Source: Oscillospiraceae bacterium
GTDB lineage: Bacteria > Bacillota_A > Clostridia > Oscillospirales > Oscillospiraceae
Direction: 5' to 3'
NCBI GenBank assembly: GCA_016302005.1
Contig: JAEDOK010000028.1
Span: 1 to 15,418, forward strand
Length of the DNA stretch: 15,418 bases
Part shown: piece by piece, positions 7,691-12,950 of the stretch
Layout of the letters: every line of letters starts with the position of its first letter
Numbering within the stretch: the stretch's first letter is position 1
Notes under the pieces: generated by a model
The model's database searches: none
What the model saw: the letters and a program-made list of their open reading frames with translations, nothing else
Told to the model about the DNA's origin: nothing
Program-made: the position numbers and the translations under genes

Positions 7691-10048
7691 TCAGTCCATA
7701 TCGGTCGTATCCGCGAAAATGACCGTGACAGTCGTTCCGCGATCCACCTGTGTGCCTTCTATGATATCCTGATCGGTCACGACGACATGCCATGCCGTAG
7801 AATCCGTGCCCTTCGCCTGCAAGTACAAGCCCAGATCAGACAGCACCTGCGTTGCCTGCGTCACCGTCATGCCCATGAGGTTCGGCACGGTGACGGGATC
7901 CGTCGGCATGGAATCGTCGGTGTAGAGCAGCACCGTGGAATGTCCCGGAACCTCTCGTCCGCTGGCAGGGAGCTGACTGACGATCTTGTCGCCGTCACCG
8001 ATGATGCGGTATTCCAAATACGAATCGCGCAGCACCGAGGCGGCCTCAGTCTCAGTCATACCCTTGACGTCGGGCATAAAGACATTCACGCGGTACATGT
8101 CTTCTTCCTCGTACTGCGGCTCGACGCCGAGATACGGGAGGATATCCTCAAAGACCGCCGCCACCGTCGGCGCCGCCATGACGCCGCCGGAAACATACTG
8201 TCCGCTTGCATAGTTCGGCGTATCCAGCGCGATCAGCACCACATAGCGCGGATTCTCCATCGGCGCAACACCGATGAAGGAGACGATCTTATCGTTGGTA
8301 TATTCGCCGTTTTCGTCGATCTGGTCGGTCTTTTCCGCCGTACCGGTCTTGCCGCCGATGCGATAGCCGACGACCTTCGCGTTTTTCGCTGTGCCCAGCG
8401 TGACAACGGATTCGATCAGCTCGCACATCGTCTCGGAGGTCTCATCGGAAATGACCTGCCGCACGACCGTGCGTTCGTTCTTTTCCACAACATTGCCGTC
8501 CTCGTCCAGAACCTCCGAGACGATGTGCGGTTCGAGCAAATAGCCGCCGTTGATTACTGCGCCGACAGCCCGAACGATTTGGATCGGTGTTGGCTTCACG
8601 GTCTGACCGAAGGATGTCGAGATCAAATAGCTCGTGCCGTAAGCCCCGTAGTCGCTCAGGCGTTCCTTGGTGTGGAAAATGCCGCCCGCCTCGCCCGGAA
8701 GGTCAACACCCGTTGTCTCCATCAGTCCGAAGGCGCGGCAATAATCATACAGCGTTTCGCCGCCGATCATCAAGCCCATGTGTCCGAAGGCAATGTTGCA
8801 GGAGTATTGCAGCGCCTGCGCCGTCGTCTCCGCGCCGTGACCATTGTGCTGCCAGCAGTTCAGCGGCTGCGAACGCCCCTCAAAGGTCTCAACGCCGCCG
8901 CAGTAGAAGCTGTCGTCCAGCGTGACCTTGCCGGAGTCCAAGCCCGCTGCCAGCGTGATGATCTTGAAGGTTGAGCCCGGCTCGTAGCCGTCGCTGACGC
9001 AGCGGTTTCTCCACTGCTTGAGGCGCGCGGTCGCCATCGCGTCGTTATACTCGGCGATCGCCGCCTTGCGCTCCTCGCTTCCGTCGGGGTATTTCAGCGC
9101 GCCCGCGTACATTTCCTCAAGCTCTTCGTTTGTTCCTGTATTAAAAATCTCCAGATAATTATTGGGGTCGTAACCGCCGAGCGTCGCCATTGCAATGATA
9201 TCGCCGGTCTGTGCGTCATAGACGATCCCGAACGCGCCGTTGAGCACATCGTAGCGGTCAATGGCATCATTCATCTGCTTTTCCAGCGCGCGCTGTACGG
9301 TCAGGTCAATCGTCAGCACAAGGCTGTTGCCGTCGCTCGCCTCATAGTATTTCTCGTAGGAATAGAGCATTTCCGTCTCGTTATTGCCCTTCGTGGTGAT
9401 CACCGCGCCTGCCGTACCTTGCAGCGTGCTGTCATAATACGCCTCCAAGCCCTCGGAGCCTTTGTTCTCCGTGTTGGTAAAGCCGAGAAGCTGCGAGGCA
9501 GTCTCATGGTTGGGATAATAGCGCTGGGAATCCGGCTCTAAATGCACGCCGACGATGCCGTTCTCGCTGATAAAGCTCCGCACCGCATCGCAGACATCCT
9601 TCTCCTGTCGGCGCTTGATCATTTTATACCGCATATTGACATCTGCCGCCTGCTCCTTGATAAATTCTTCGTCCACATCGAGAATTCGGGAGAGATTCCG
9701 CGCAAGAAAGTCAATATCCACATTGTTCTGTGACAGCTCCAGCGGATCAAGGAAAATGTTTTCCACACTCGCCGAGGCGGCAAGCACCTCCATATTGCGG
9801 TCGTAAATCGTGCCGCGACTCGCCGTCACGCTGGTACTGCGGGTCTGGTTGCTGATTGCCTTTGCCTCGTAATACTCGTGATCGATCAGCATCAGCTTGA
9901 CAAGTCTGGCAGACAGAGCACCGAAGGAGACCACGCCGAACAGGATCATCAGCCACAAAACGCCCTTGCGGACATAGCTGTTGCCGACGCTCTCCTTTTT
10001 GCGCCGCGGACGCGCCTTCGTTCTTCGTTTCAAATCATGCTGTTTCAT
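7691..10048 (-). CDS. ftsI: Septal class B penicillin-binding protein (FtsI/PBP2B) with two PASTA domains
   Basis: This is the transpeptidase that crosslinks septal peptidoglycan and works with FtsW. The ATG at 10046-10048 has GGAGG (10055-10059) 6 bases upstream, giving 785 residues; the longer frame reads through the upstream hairpin and is rejected. Layout: basic cytoplasmic tail (1-27), one membrane helix (about 28-50), a dimerisation domain beginning near SRGTIYDRNMEVLA (77-90), a transpeptidase domain with Ser359 and Lys362 (YEPGSTFK), SCN (416-418) and KTGT (567-570), then two PASTA repeats (about 651-711 and 714-779). Two PASTA domains resemble B. subtilis PBP2B; SpoVD has one. A charged insert of about 45 residues (about 302-347) precedes the active-site serine. 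Only one such gene is present, so it probably serves vegetative division. A SpoVD role cannot be excluded. Confidence 0.93.
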   Translation of the reverse strand: MKQHDLKRRTKARPRRKKESVGNSYVRKGVLWLMILFGVVSFGALSARLVKLMLIDHEYYEAKAISNQTRSTSVTASRGTIYDRNMEVLAASASVENIFLDPLELSQNNVDIDFLARNLSRILDVDEEFIKEQAADVNMRYKMIKRRQEKDVCDAVRSFISENGIVGVHLEPDSQRYYPNHETASQLLGFTNTENKGSEGLEAYYDSTLQGTAGAVITTKGNNETEMLYSYEKYYEASDGNSLVLTIDLTVQRALEKQMNDAIDRYDVLNGAFGIVYDAQTGDIIAMATLGGYDPNNYLEIFNTGTNEELEEMYAGALKYPDGSEERKAAIAEYNDAMATARLKQWRNRCVSDGYEPGSTFKIITLAAGLDSGKVTLDDSFYCGGVETFEGRSQPLNCWQHNGHGAETTAQALQYSCNIAFGHMGLMIGGETLYDYCRAFGLMETTGVDLPGEAGGIFHTKERLSDYGAYGTSYLISTSFGQTVKPTPIQIVRAVGAVINGGYLLEPHIVSEVLDEDGNVVEKNERTVVRQVISDETSETMCELIESVVTLGTAKNAKVVGYRIGGKTGTAEKTDQIDENGEYTNDKIVSFIGVAPMENPRYVVLIALDTPNYASGQYVSGGVMAAPTVAAVFEDILPYLGVEPQYEEEDMYRVNVFMPDVKGMTETEAASVLRDSYLEYRIIGDGDKIVSQLPASGREVPGHSTVLLYTDDSMPTDPVTVPNLMGMTVTQATQVLSDLGLYLQAKGTDSTAWHVVVTDQDIIEGTQVDRGTTVTVIFADTTDMD

Positions 10049-10083
10049 ATCCGACCTCCGGATAGAGAATAAAGGAAAAGTCC

Positions 10084-10119
10084 AAAAACATGGGCGGCAA
10101 TTTGGATTCACCGCCCATG
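10084..10119 (-). terminator. Hairpin plus T-run between ftsL and ftsI (intra-operon terminator or attenuator)
   Basis: On the minus strand CATGGGCGG (10111-10119) and CCGCCCATG (10089-10097) form a perfect 9-base-pair stem around a 13-base loop, followed at once by TTTTT (10084-10088). An outer G-U and A-U pair can extend it. It lies 27 bases after the ftsL stop and 35 bases before the ftsI start. This is the classic form of an intrinsic terminator. As no promoter is visible between it and ftsI, it must be read through at least in part, for example as an attenuator or RNA-processing signal. Confidence 0.72.
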
Positions 10120-10146
10120 CTGTGCTTGTTTACTATATGCCGCAGA

Positions 10147-10662
10147 CTATGAAAAGTATTCCACGACATCGCTGATAACGCCGCGGAACGCATCATAGAC
10201 CCGCTCTAACAGGTTGCGTTCCTCCGGAGCGGTGTCAAGCTGCACGGTATCCCCCGCCTCGACCTCAACATAAACGATCTGCGAAGCAAGCGGCTGACGC
10301 ATTCCAAGCTCTTTGGCGCGCGTCTCAATCGCAGGCAGATCCAACGAATTTTCATATTGGGAGCGAAGGCGCTGTTCCTGCGTCGTCAGCTCCGTCTTTT
10401 GGCTCTTCAGCTCGCTCACCTCGCTTTTTGCCTCATAAAGACGCACATAGCTGAACACGACCAAAAACAGCATCACAACCGCAATTGCCGTGCCAAGCAC
10501 CGTAAAGGGCGCGATGGCAAGCTTCGTCTTGACGCGTCGAACCGGCTTCGTACGCCGCGGCGCATCGGGCAGGCGCTCCGGCCGCTCTGCGGGTCTGGCA
10601 GTATTGGCGTGAATATCGTACGCCGCAGAGCCGTTGCTGCGGTATTCTTCATACTTCGGCAT
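10147..10662 (-). CDS. ftsL: FtsL-type septum formation protein
   Basis: FtsL is a small bitopic divisome protein that pairs with FtsB/DivIC and FtsQ and activates FtsW-FtsI. The ATG at 10660-10662 is 8 bases from GGAGG (10671-10675); an in-frame GTG at 10671 overlaps that site and is rejected. The 171 residues comprise a Pro/Arg-rich cytoplasmic tail (1-46), one membrane helix (about 49-72), a leucine- and glutamate-rich coiled coil (about 75-105), and the segment DLPAIETRAKELGMRQP (108-124) then QIVYVEV (128-134), which matches the end of the FtsL/DivIC domain. A further 37-residue tail follows. FtsL proteins diverge strongly, so the call rests on topology, the post-coil motif and the position between rsmH and ftsI. 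It starts 19 bases after the rsmH stop. Confidence 0.85.
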   Translation of the reverse strand: MPKYEEYRSNGSAAYDIHANTARPAERPERLPDAPRRTKPVRRVKTKLAIAPFTVLGTAIAVVMLFLVVFSYVRLYEAKSEVSELKSQKTELTTQEQRLRSQYENSLDLPAIETRAKELGMRQPLASQIVYVEVEAGDTVQLDTAPEERNLLERVYDAFRGVISDVVEYFS

Positions 10663-10681
10663 AGTTGGCACCTCCTTGTCG

Positions 10682-11614
10682 CTACAGCTTCTCCGCTACG
10701 CGGAGCTTCGCGCTTCTCGCGCGGGGATTTTCCTCCAACTCACGCGCGCCGGAAACGATTGGCTTGCGCGTGACAATACGAATCAGCGGCGTTTTGCCGC
10801 ATACACAAACGGGAAATTCCGGCGGACAGGTACAGCCGTGCGCGGCAAGCTGCATCTCGCTCTTGACAATACGGTCTTCCAGCGAGTGGAAGGTGATAAC
10901 CGCCAATCTCCCGCCCGGCTTCAATCTTGCAAACGCAGTGCGCATCAGCTTGCTGACCGCACCTAATTCATCGTTGACCGCAATGCGGATGGCTTGAAAG
11001 CTCCGCTTCGCGGGGTGCTGCTTTTCGCGCAGCGCCTGCGGCGGCATGGCGGAACGGATGACCTCAACCAGTTCCAGCGTCGTTCGGATGGGCGCTTTCT
11101 CTCGCCTGCGGACGATGGCTGCGGCGATCTGCGGTGCATAGCGCTCCTCGCCGTATTCATAGAGAATGCGGCGCAGCTCGTCCTGCGACCGGAGGTTCAC
11201 GACCTCCGCCGCCGTGAGTGTGTCGTCCTTGTTCATGCGCATATCGAGCGGCGCATCAGCCATATAGGAAAAGCCTCGCTGCGCATCGTCGAGCTGCGGT
11301 GAGGAAACACCGAGGTCAAAGAGCATCCCGTCCACCGCGTCGATGCCAAGCTCCTCTAAAATGTGATCCAGCTCGGAAAAGTTCGAATGAACGGTTGTGA
11401 CGCGTGAAGCAAAGGGCGCTAAGCGCTCCGCTGCCGCCTTCAGCGCGACCGCATCTCTGTCCACACCGATCAGCCTTCCCGTCGTCAGACGGCGGGCGAT
11501 CTCATAGGAATGTCCCGCGCCGCCGAGCGTGCCGTCCAAATAGATCCCGTCGGGACGGAGCTTTAACGCTTCGATACATTCGTCCAACAGGACGGATTTA
11601 TGACAAAATTCCAT
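10682..11614 (-). CDS. rsmH: 16S rRNA (cytosine-1402-N4) methyltransferase RsmH (MraW)
   Basis: RsmH methylates N4 of C1402 in 16S rRNA, at the ribosomal P site, using S-adenosylmethionine. The start ATG (11612-11614) shares its A with the mraZ stop (TGATG), pointing to termination-reinitiation; a longer open frame running back inside mraZ has no family similarity. The 310 residues match throughout: MEFCHKSVLLDECIEAL at the start, the SAM loop LDGTLGGAGHSYEIARRL (26-43), DLGVSSPQLDDAQRGFSY (100-117), RSFQAIRIAVNDELG (204-218), GGRLAVITFHSLEDRIVK (234-251), the Cys-rich CTCPPEFPVCVCG (261-273) and the C-terminal NPRARSAKLRVAEK (296-309). It is the second gene of the cluster, as is usual. Confidence 0.97.
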   Translation of the reverse strand: MEFCHKSVLLDECIEALKLRPDGIYLDGTLGGAGHSYEIARRLTTGRLIGVDRDAVALKAAAERLAPFASRVTTVHSNFSELDHILEELGIDAVDGMLFDLGVSSPQLDDAQRGFSYMADAPLDMRMNKDDTLTAAEVVNLRSQDELRRILYEYGEERYAPQIAAAIVRRREKAPIRTTLELVEVIRSAMPPQALREKQHPAKRSFQAIRIAVNDELGAVSKLMRTAFARLKPGGRLAVITFHSLEDRIVKSEMQLAAHGCTCPPEFPVCVCGKTPLIRIVTRKPIVSGARELEENPRARSAKLRVAEKL

Positions 11615-12030
11615 CAGAACCCCAATTCTCCCATCGCAGCGGCAAGCGCATCCGGCGTGAGGAATTTCTTCTCTTCCACCGCATAGCGTTCCGCAGACCA
11701 AATCTCGGCACGACAGACTTGACCGATGAACACCGCCTCCTGTTGGATGCCGGCGTATTCGCGGAAGGAGTCCGGCAAGAGGAAGCGCCCCTGCTTGTCC
11801 GGCTCGCATTTGATCACATTGGCGAAAAACACGCGTAAATTGCGCGCCTGCGACATAGAGAGGGCATTGAAGCGCTCAAGCACGCGCTGCCACTCCGCCT
11901 CCGGATAGACCCCGAGGCAGCCGTCGGGTGCCTTGGAAATATAAAACGAAGCGCCCAACTCCTCGCGGAACTTTGAGGGGACAAACAGTCTGCCCTTCGG
12001 ATCCAGCGTGTGCTTGTATTGACCGAACAT
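11614..12030 (-). CDS. mraZ: Transcriptional regulator MraZ
   Basis: MraZ is a ring-forming DNA-binding protein of the SpoVT/AbrB fold that binds short direct repeats before its own operon and regulates the dcw cluster. The ATG at 12028-12030 gives 138 residues starting MFGQYKHTLDPKGRLFVP, the conserved MraZ N-terminus. An upstream in-frame ATG (12069) would add 13 residues with no family match, encoded by the probable operator. The two halves each carry the signature: DPKGRLFVPSKFRE (10-23) and DKQGRFLLPDSFREYAG (78-94). Ribosome binding is probably through AGGTG (12037-12041). The stop overlaps the rsmH start by one base. Its length is close to the usual 140 or so residues. Confidence 0.96.
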   Translation of the reverse strand: MFGQYKHTLDPKGRLFVPSKFREELGASFYISKAPDGCLGVYPEAEWQRVLERFNALSMSQARNLRVFFANVIKCEPDKQGRFLLPDSFREYAGIQQEAVFIGQVCRAEIWSAERYAVEEKKFLTPDALAAAMGELGF

Positions 12031-12080
12031 CCCCCTCACCTCGCTCCATTTTGCTCTTTTTTCTTCCATTCAGCTCCACT
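12031..12080 (-). promoter_or_regulatory. Probable MraZ operator: TGGAR repeats at an exact 10-base period
   Basis: Read on the minus strand from 12080, the leader divides into ten-base rows whose third to seventh bases are TGGAG (12078-12074), TGGAA (12068-12064), AAGAG (12058-12054), TGGAG (12048-12044) and TGAGG (12038-12034). Three are clear copies, two degenerate, all on the same helical face. E. coli MraZ is known to bind TGGGN direct repeats separated by 5 bases, the same 10-base period. The array lies between the mraZ promoter and start codon, fitting autoregulation. The last row overlaps the mraZ ribosome site. Confidence 0.6.
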
Positions 12081-12087
12081 CGTTAAC

Positions 12088-12116
12088 AGTATACTATCCC
12101 TGAACGGAAATTGCAA
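12088..12116 (-). promoter_or_regulatory. Sigma-A-type promoter of the dcw operon
   Basis: Minus strand TTGCAA (12111-12116), a 17-base spacer, then TATACT (12088-12093), each close to consensus. The predicted start, near 12081, leaves a leader of about 50 bases before the mraZ ATG, starting just before the TGGAR array. Upstream A-runs on the same strand (12121-12125, 12143-12148, 12150-12157) could act as an UP element or bend the DNA. Confidence 0.75.
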
Positions 12117-12231
12117 TCACTTTTTCATACTTCGGCGCATTATTTTTTGTTTTTTTTGGTGTTTATTCGACGCAAAATCAAATTTTCGAACGAATGTTTT
12201 ATTATATTATGTCTACCGTTGCAGGAAGAAA

Positions 12232-12342
12232 ATGACAATTTACAATTTTAATCAAGAGGAGACGGAATGCAACACACTTCCCTGCTCTGTTTTCCCGCCG
12301 TATCTATATTGTGAACTGCCTCCGTTGCCTTTTGCTTTCTGA
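12232..12342 (+). CDS. Possible 36-residue Pro/aromatic-rich peptide, unrecognised
   Basis: A short plus-strand frame, opposite to every other gene, runs from ATG at 12232 to TGA at 12340-12342. AGGA (12223-12226) lies 5 bases before the ATG. The peptide is acidic and polar at first (MTIYNFNQEETECN) and then Pro-, Cys- and aromatic-rich, ending FPPYLYCELPPLPFAF. No signal peptide or membrane helix is evident and I do not recognise a family. The frame is open further upstream because it runs antisense to mraZ, so openness alone proves little. TATATT/TATTAT sequences at 12203-12210 could serve as a -10 box, but no good -35 lies before them. A second, overlapping 15-codon frame (ATG 12267) follows an AGGAG. 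This may equally be non-coding. Confidence 0.3.
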   Translation: MTIYNFNQEETECNTLPCSVFPPYLYCELPPLPFAF

Positions 12343-12500
12343 CTTTATATAATAAGTGTTATCGGGAGGGTGCGAAATACCCTTCATGCTTTCGAAAAGA
12401 TCTGTCTGTAAAGTGACGCAGAGAACCGTCACCTTCCCCGGTGTTATTTAGGTGGCTAATCCCACCCGACCCGAACAATTTCGAGAGCGACAGCAGTTCC

Positions 12501-12542
12501 CCGTAGGGCGCAACCACCGAGCGCGCCGGTGCAGGAACTACC
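12501..12542 (+). repeat. 42-base intergenic direct repeat, copy 1
   Basis: Begins CCGTAGGGCGCAACCACC and ends GGTGCAGGAACTACC. It matches copy 2 (12693-12734) at 39 of 42 positions; the differences are A/G at position 12, C/T at 18 and A/G at 20. GGCGC and GCGCC inside the unit can form a short hairpin. It looks like a dispersed non-coding repeat. Confidence 0.75.
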
Positions 12543-12663
12543 AACCATGTACAAATCTGCTTGCTTTCCCTGTCTGCCGCTTACGCGGACGGCACGCCGA
12601 GGTCGTTAGCGCAGCCGTTCGCGACGAAGGAGCGTTACGGATGCGGCATACCCCTTGCGGGTG

Positions 12664-12704
12664 CGCGCCCTACGACCATGGAATGCACCCCACCGTAGGG
12701 CGCG
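12664..12704. repeat. Inverted repeat with 11-base perfect arms
   Basis: CGCGCCCTACG (12664-12674) is the exact reverse complement of CGTAGGGCGCG (12694-12704), with 19 bases between. The right arm is the start of repeat copy 2, so the left arm is an inverted partial copy of the same unit. Confidence 0.75.
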
Positions 12705-12734
12705 ACCACTGGGCGCGCCGGTGCAGGAACTACC
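12693..12734 (+). repeat. 42-base intergenic direct repeat, copy 2
   Basis: Begins CCGTAGGGCGCGACCACT and ends GGTGCAGGAACTACC. Inside it, GGCGCG and CGCGCC (around a 9-base loop) form a 6-base-pair stem, one pair longer than in copy 1. It also shares its first bases with the inverted repeat to its left. Confidence 0.75.
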
Positions 12735-12774
12735 GAGTGCGTACCAAAAAGTGTCAAAGTACTCGTCCCCTTGT

Positions 12775-12815
12775 AAAAAATCTCCCACAGCTTGCATGAA
12801 GCTGTGGGAGATTTT
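12775..12815 (-). terminator. Intrinsic terminator of the rpoC transcript (bidirectional shape)
   Basis: AAAATCTCCCACAGCTT (12777-12793) and AAGCTGTGGGAGATTTT (12799-12815) form a perfect 17-base-pair stem with a 5-base loop. On the minus strand it ends in TTTTTT (12775-12780), as expected for a rpoC terminator about 135 bases after the stop. On the plus strand it ends in TTTT, so it can also stop opposing transcripts. It sits at the border of the repeat-bearing segment. Confidence 0.85.
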
Positions 12816-12915
12816 CTATTCGGTTTTCACAAGCGTGTGCTTATACTAGAATTTGAAAAAAGCATTTTATAGCACCAGAGGTGCGTCAAATTCTGTACAA
12901 GACGGCGCAGCACGG

Positions 12916-12946
12916 GATTCTTGATGAAATCTTTAAATCAAGAATC
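12916..12946 (-). other. 10-base-pair hairpin just downstream of the rpoC stop
   Basis: GATTCTTGAT (12937-12946 on the minus strand) pairs with ATCAAGAATC (12916-12925) around an 11-base loop. It starts 4 bases after the rpoC stop codon. No T-run follows, so it is not a standard terminator; it may protect the 3' end of the mRNA. Confidence 0.5.
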
Positions 12947-12950
12947 AGTA

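Larger units (their letters stand above)
12343..12950. other. 608-base gene-free stretch between the mraZ upstream region and rpoC
   Basis: No frame on either strand resembles a protein I know. From left to right it contains small hairpins (12365-12385, 12413-12432, 12451-12466), the first 42-base repeat (12501-12542), a GC-rich stretch, an inverted repeat (12664-12704), the second 42-base repeat (12693-12734), the large rpoC terminator hairpin (12775-12815), an AT-rich stretch, and a 10-base-pair hairpin just after the rpoC stop. The long frames on both strands at 12359-12799 translate the repeats and are not believed to be genes. Confidence 0.6.

Noticed and set aside
11615..11809. N-terminal extension of 65 residues for rsmH in the longer open frame
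   Set aside because: It lies entirely inside mraZ in another frame and has no RsmH similarity. The conserved MEFCHKSVLLDECI start with TGATG overlap is the better start.
12031..12069. Upstream mraZ start at 12069 adding 13 residues
   Set aside because: MraZ proteins begin at MFGQYKHTLD, and the extra codons coincide with the phased operator-like repeats.
12161..12240. Second mraZ promoter at the TATAAT on the minus strand (12201-12206)
   Set aside because: The -10 is exact, but the hexamer 17-18 bases upstream is unlike a -35 box, and the stretch is AT-rich enough to give this by chance.
12359..12544. 61-residue minus-strand frame upstream of mraZ
   Set aside because: It begins inside the first 42-base repeat, covers the small hairpins, has no convincing ribosome site, and resembles no family I know.
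12452..12799. 115-residue plus-strand frame with internal similarity (VGRNHRARRCRNY and VGRDHWARRCRNY)
   Set aside because: The internal similarity is simply the translation of the two 42-base DNA repeats. The frame runs through the inverted repeat and into the terminator hairpin.
12343..12950. CRISPR array, tRNA or classical riboswitch in the intergenic region
   Set aside because: There are only two 42-base repeats at one interval, no T-loop or acceptor-stem pattern, and no conserved core of any riboswitch class that I could recognise.
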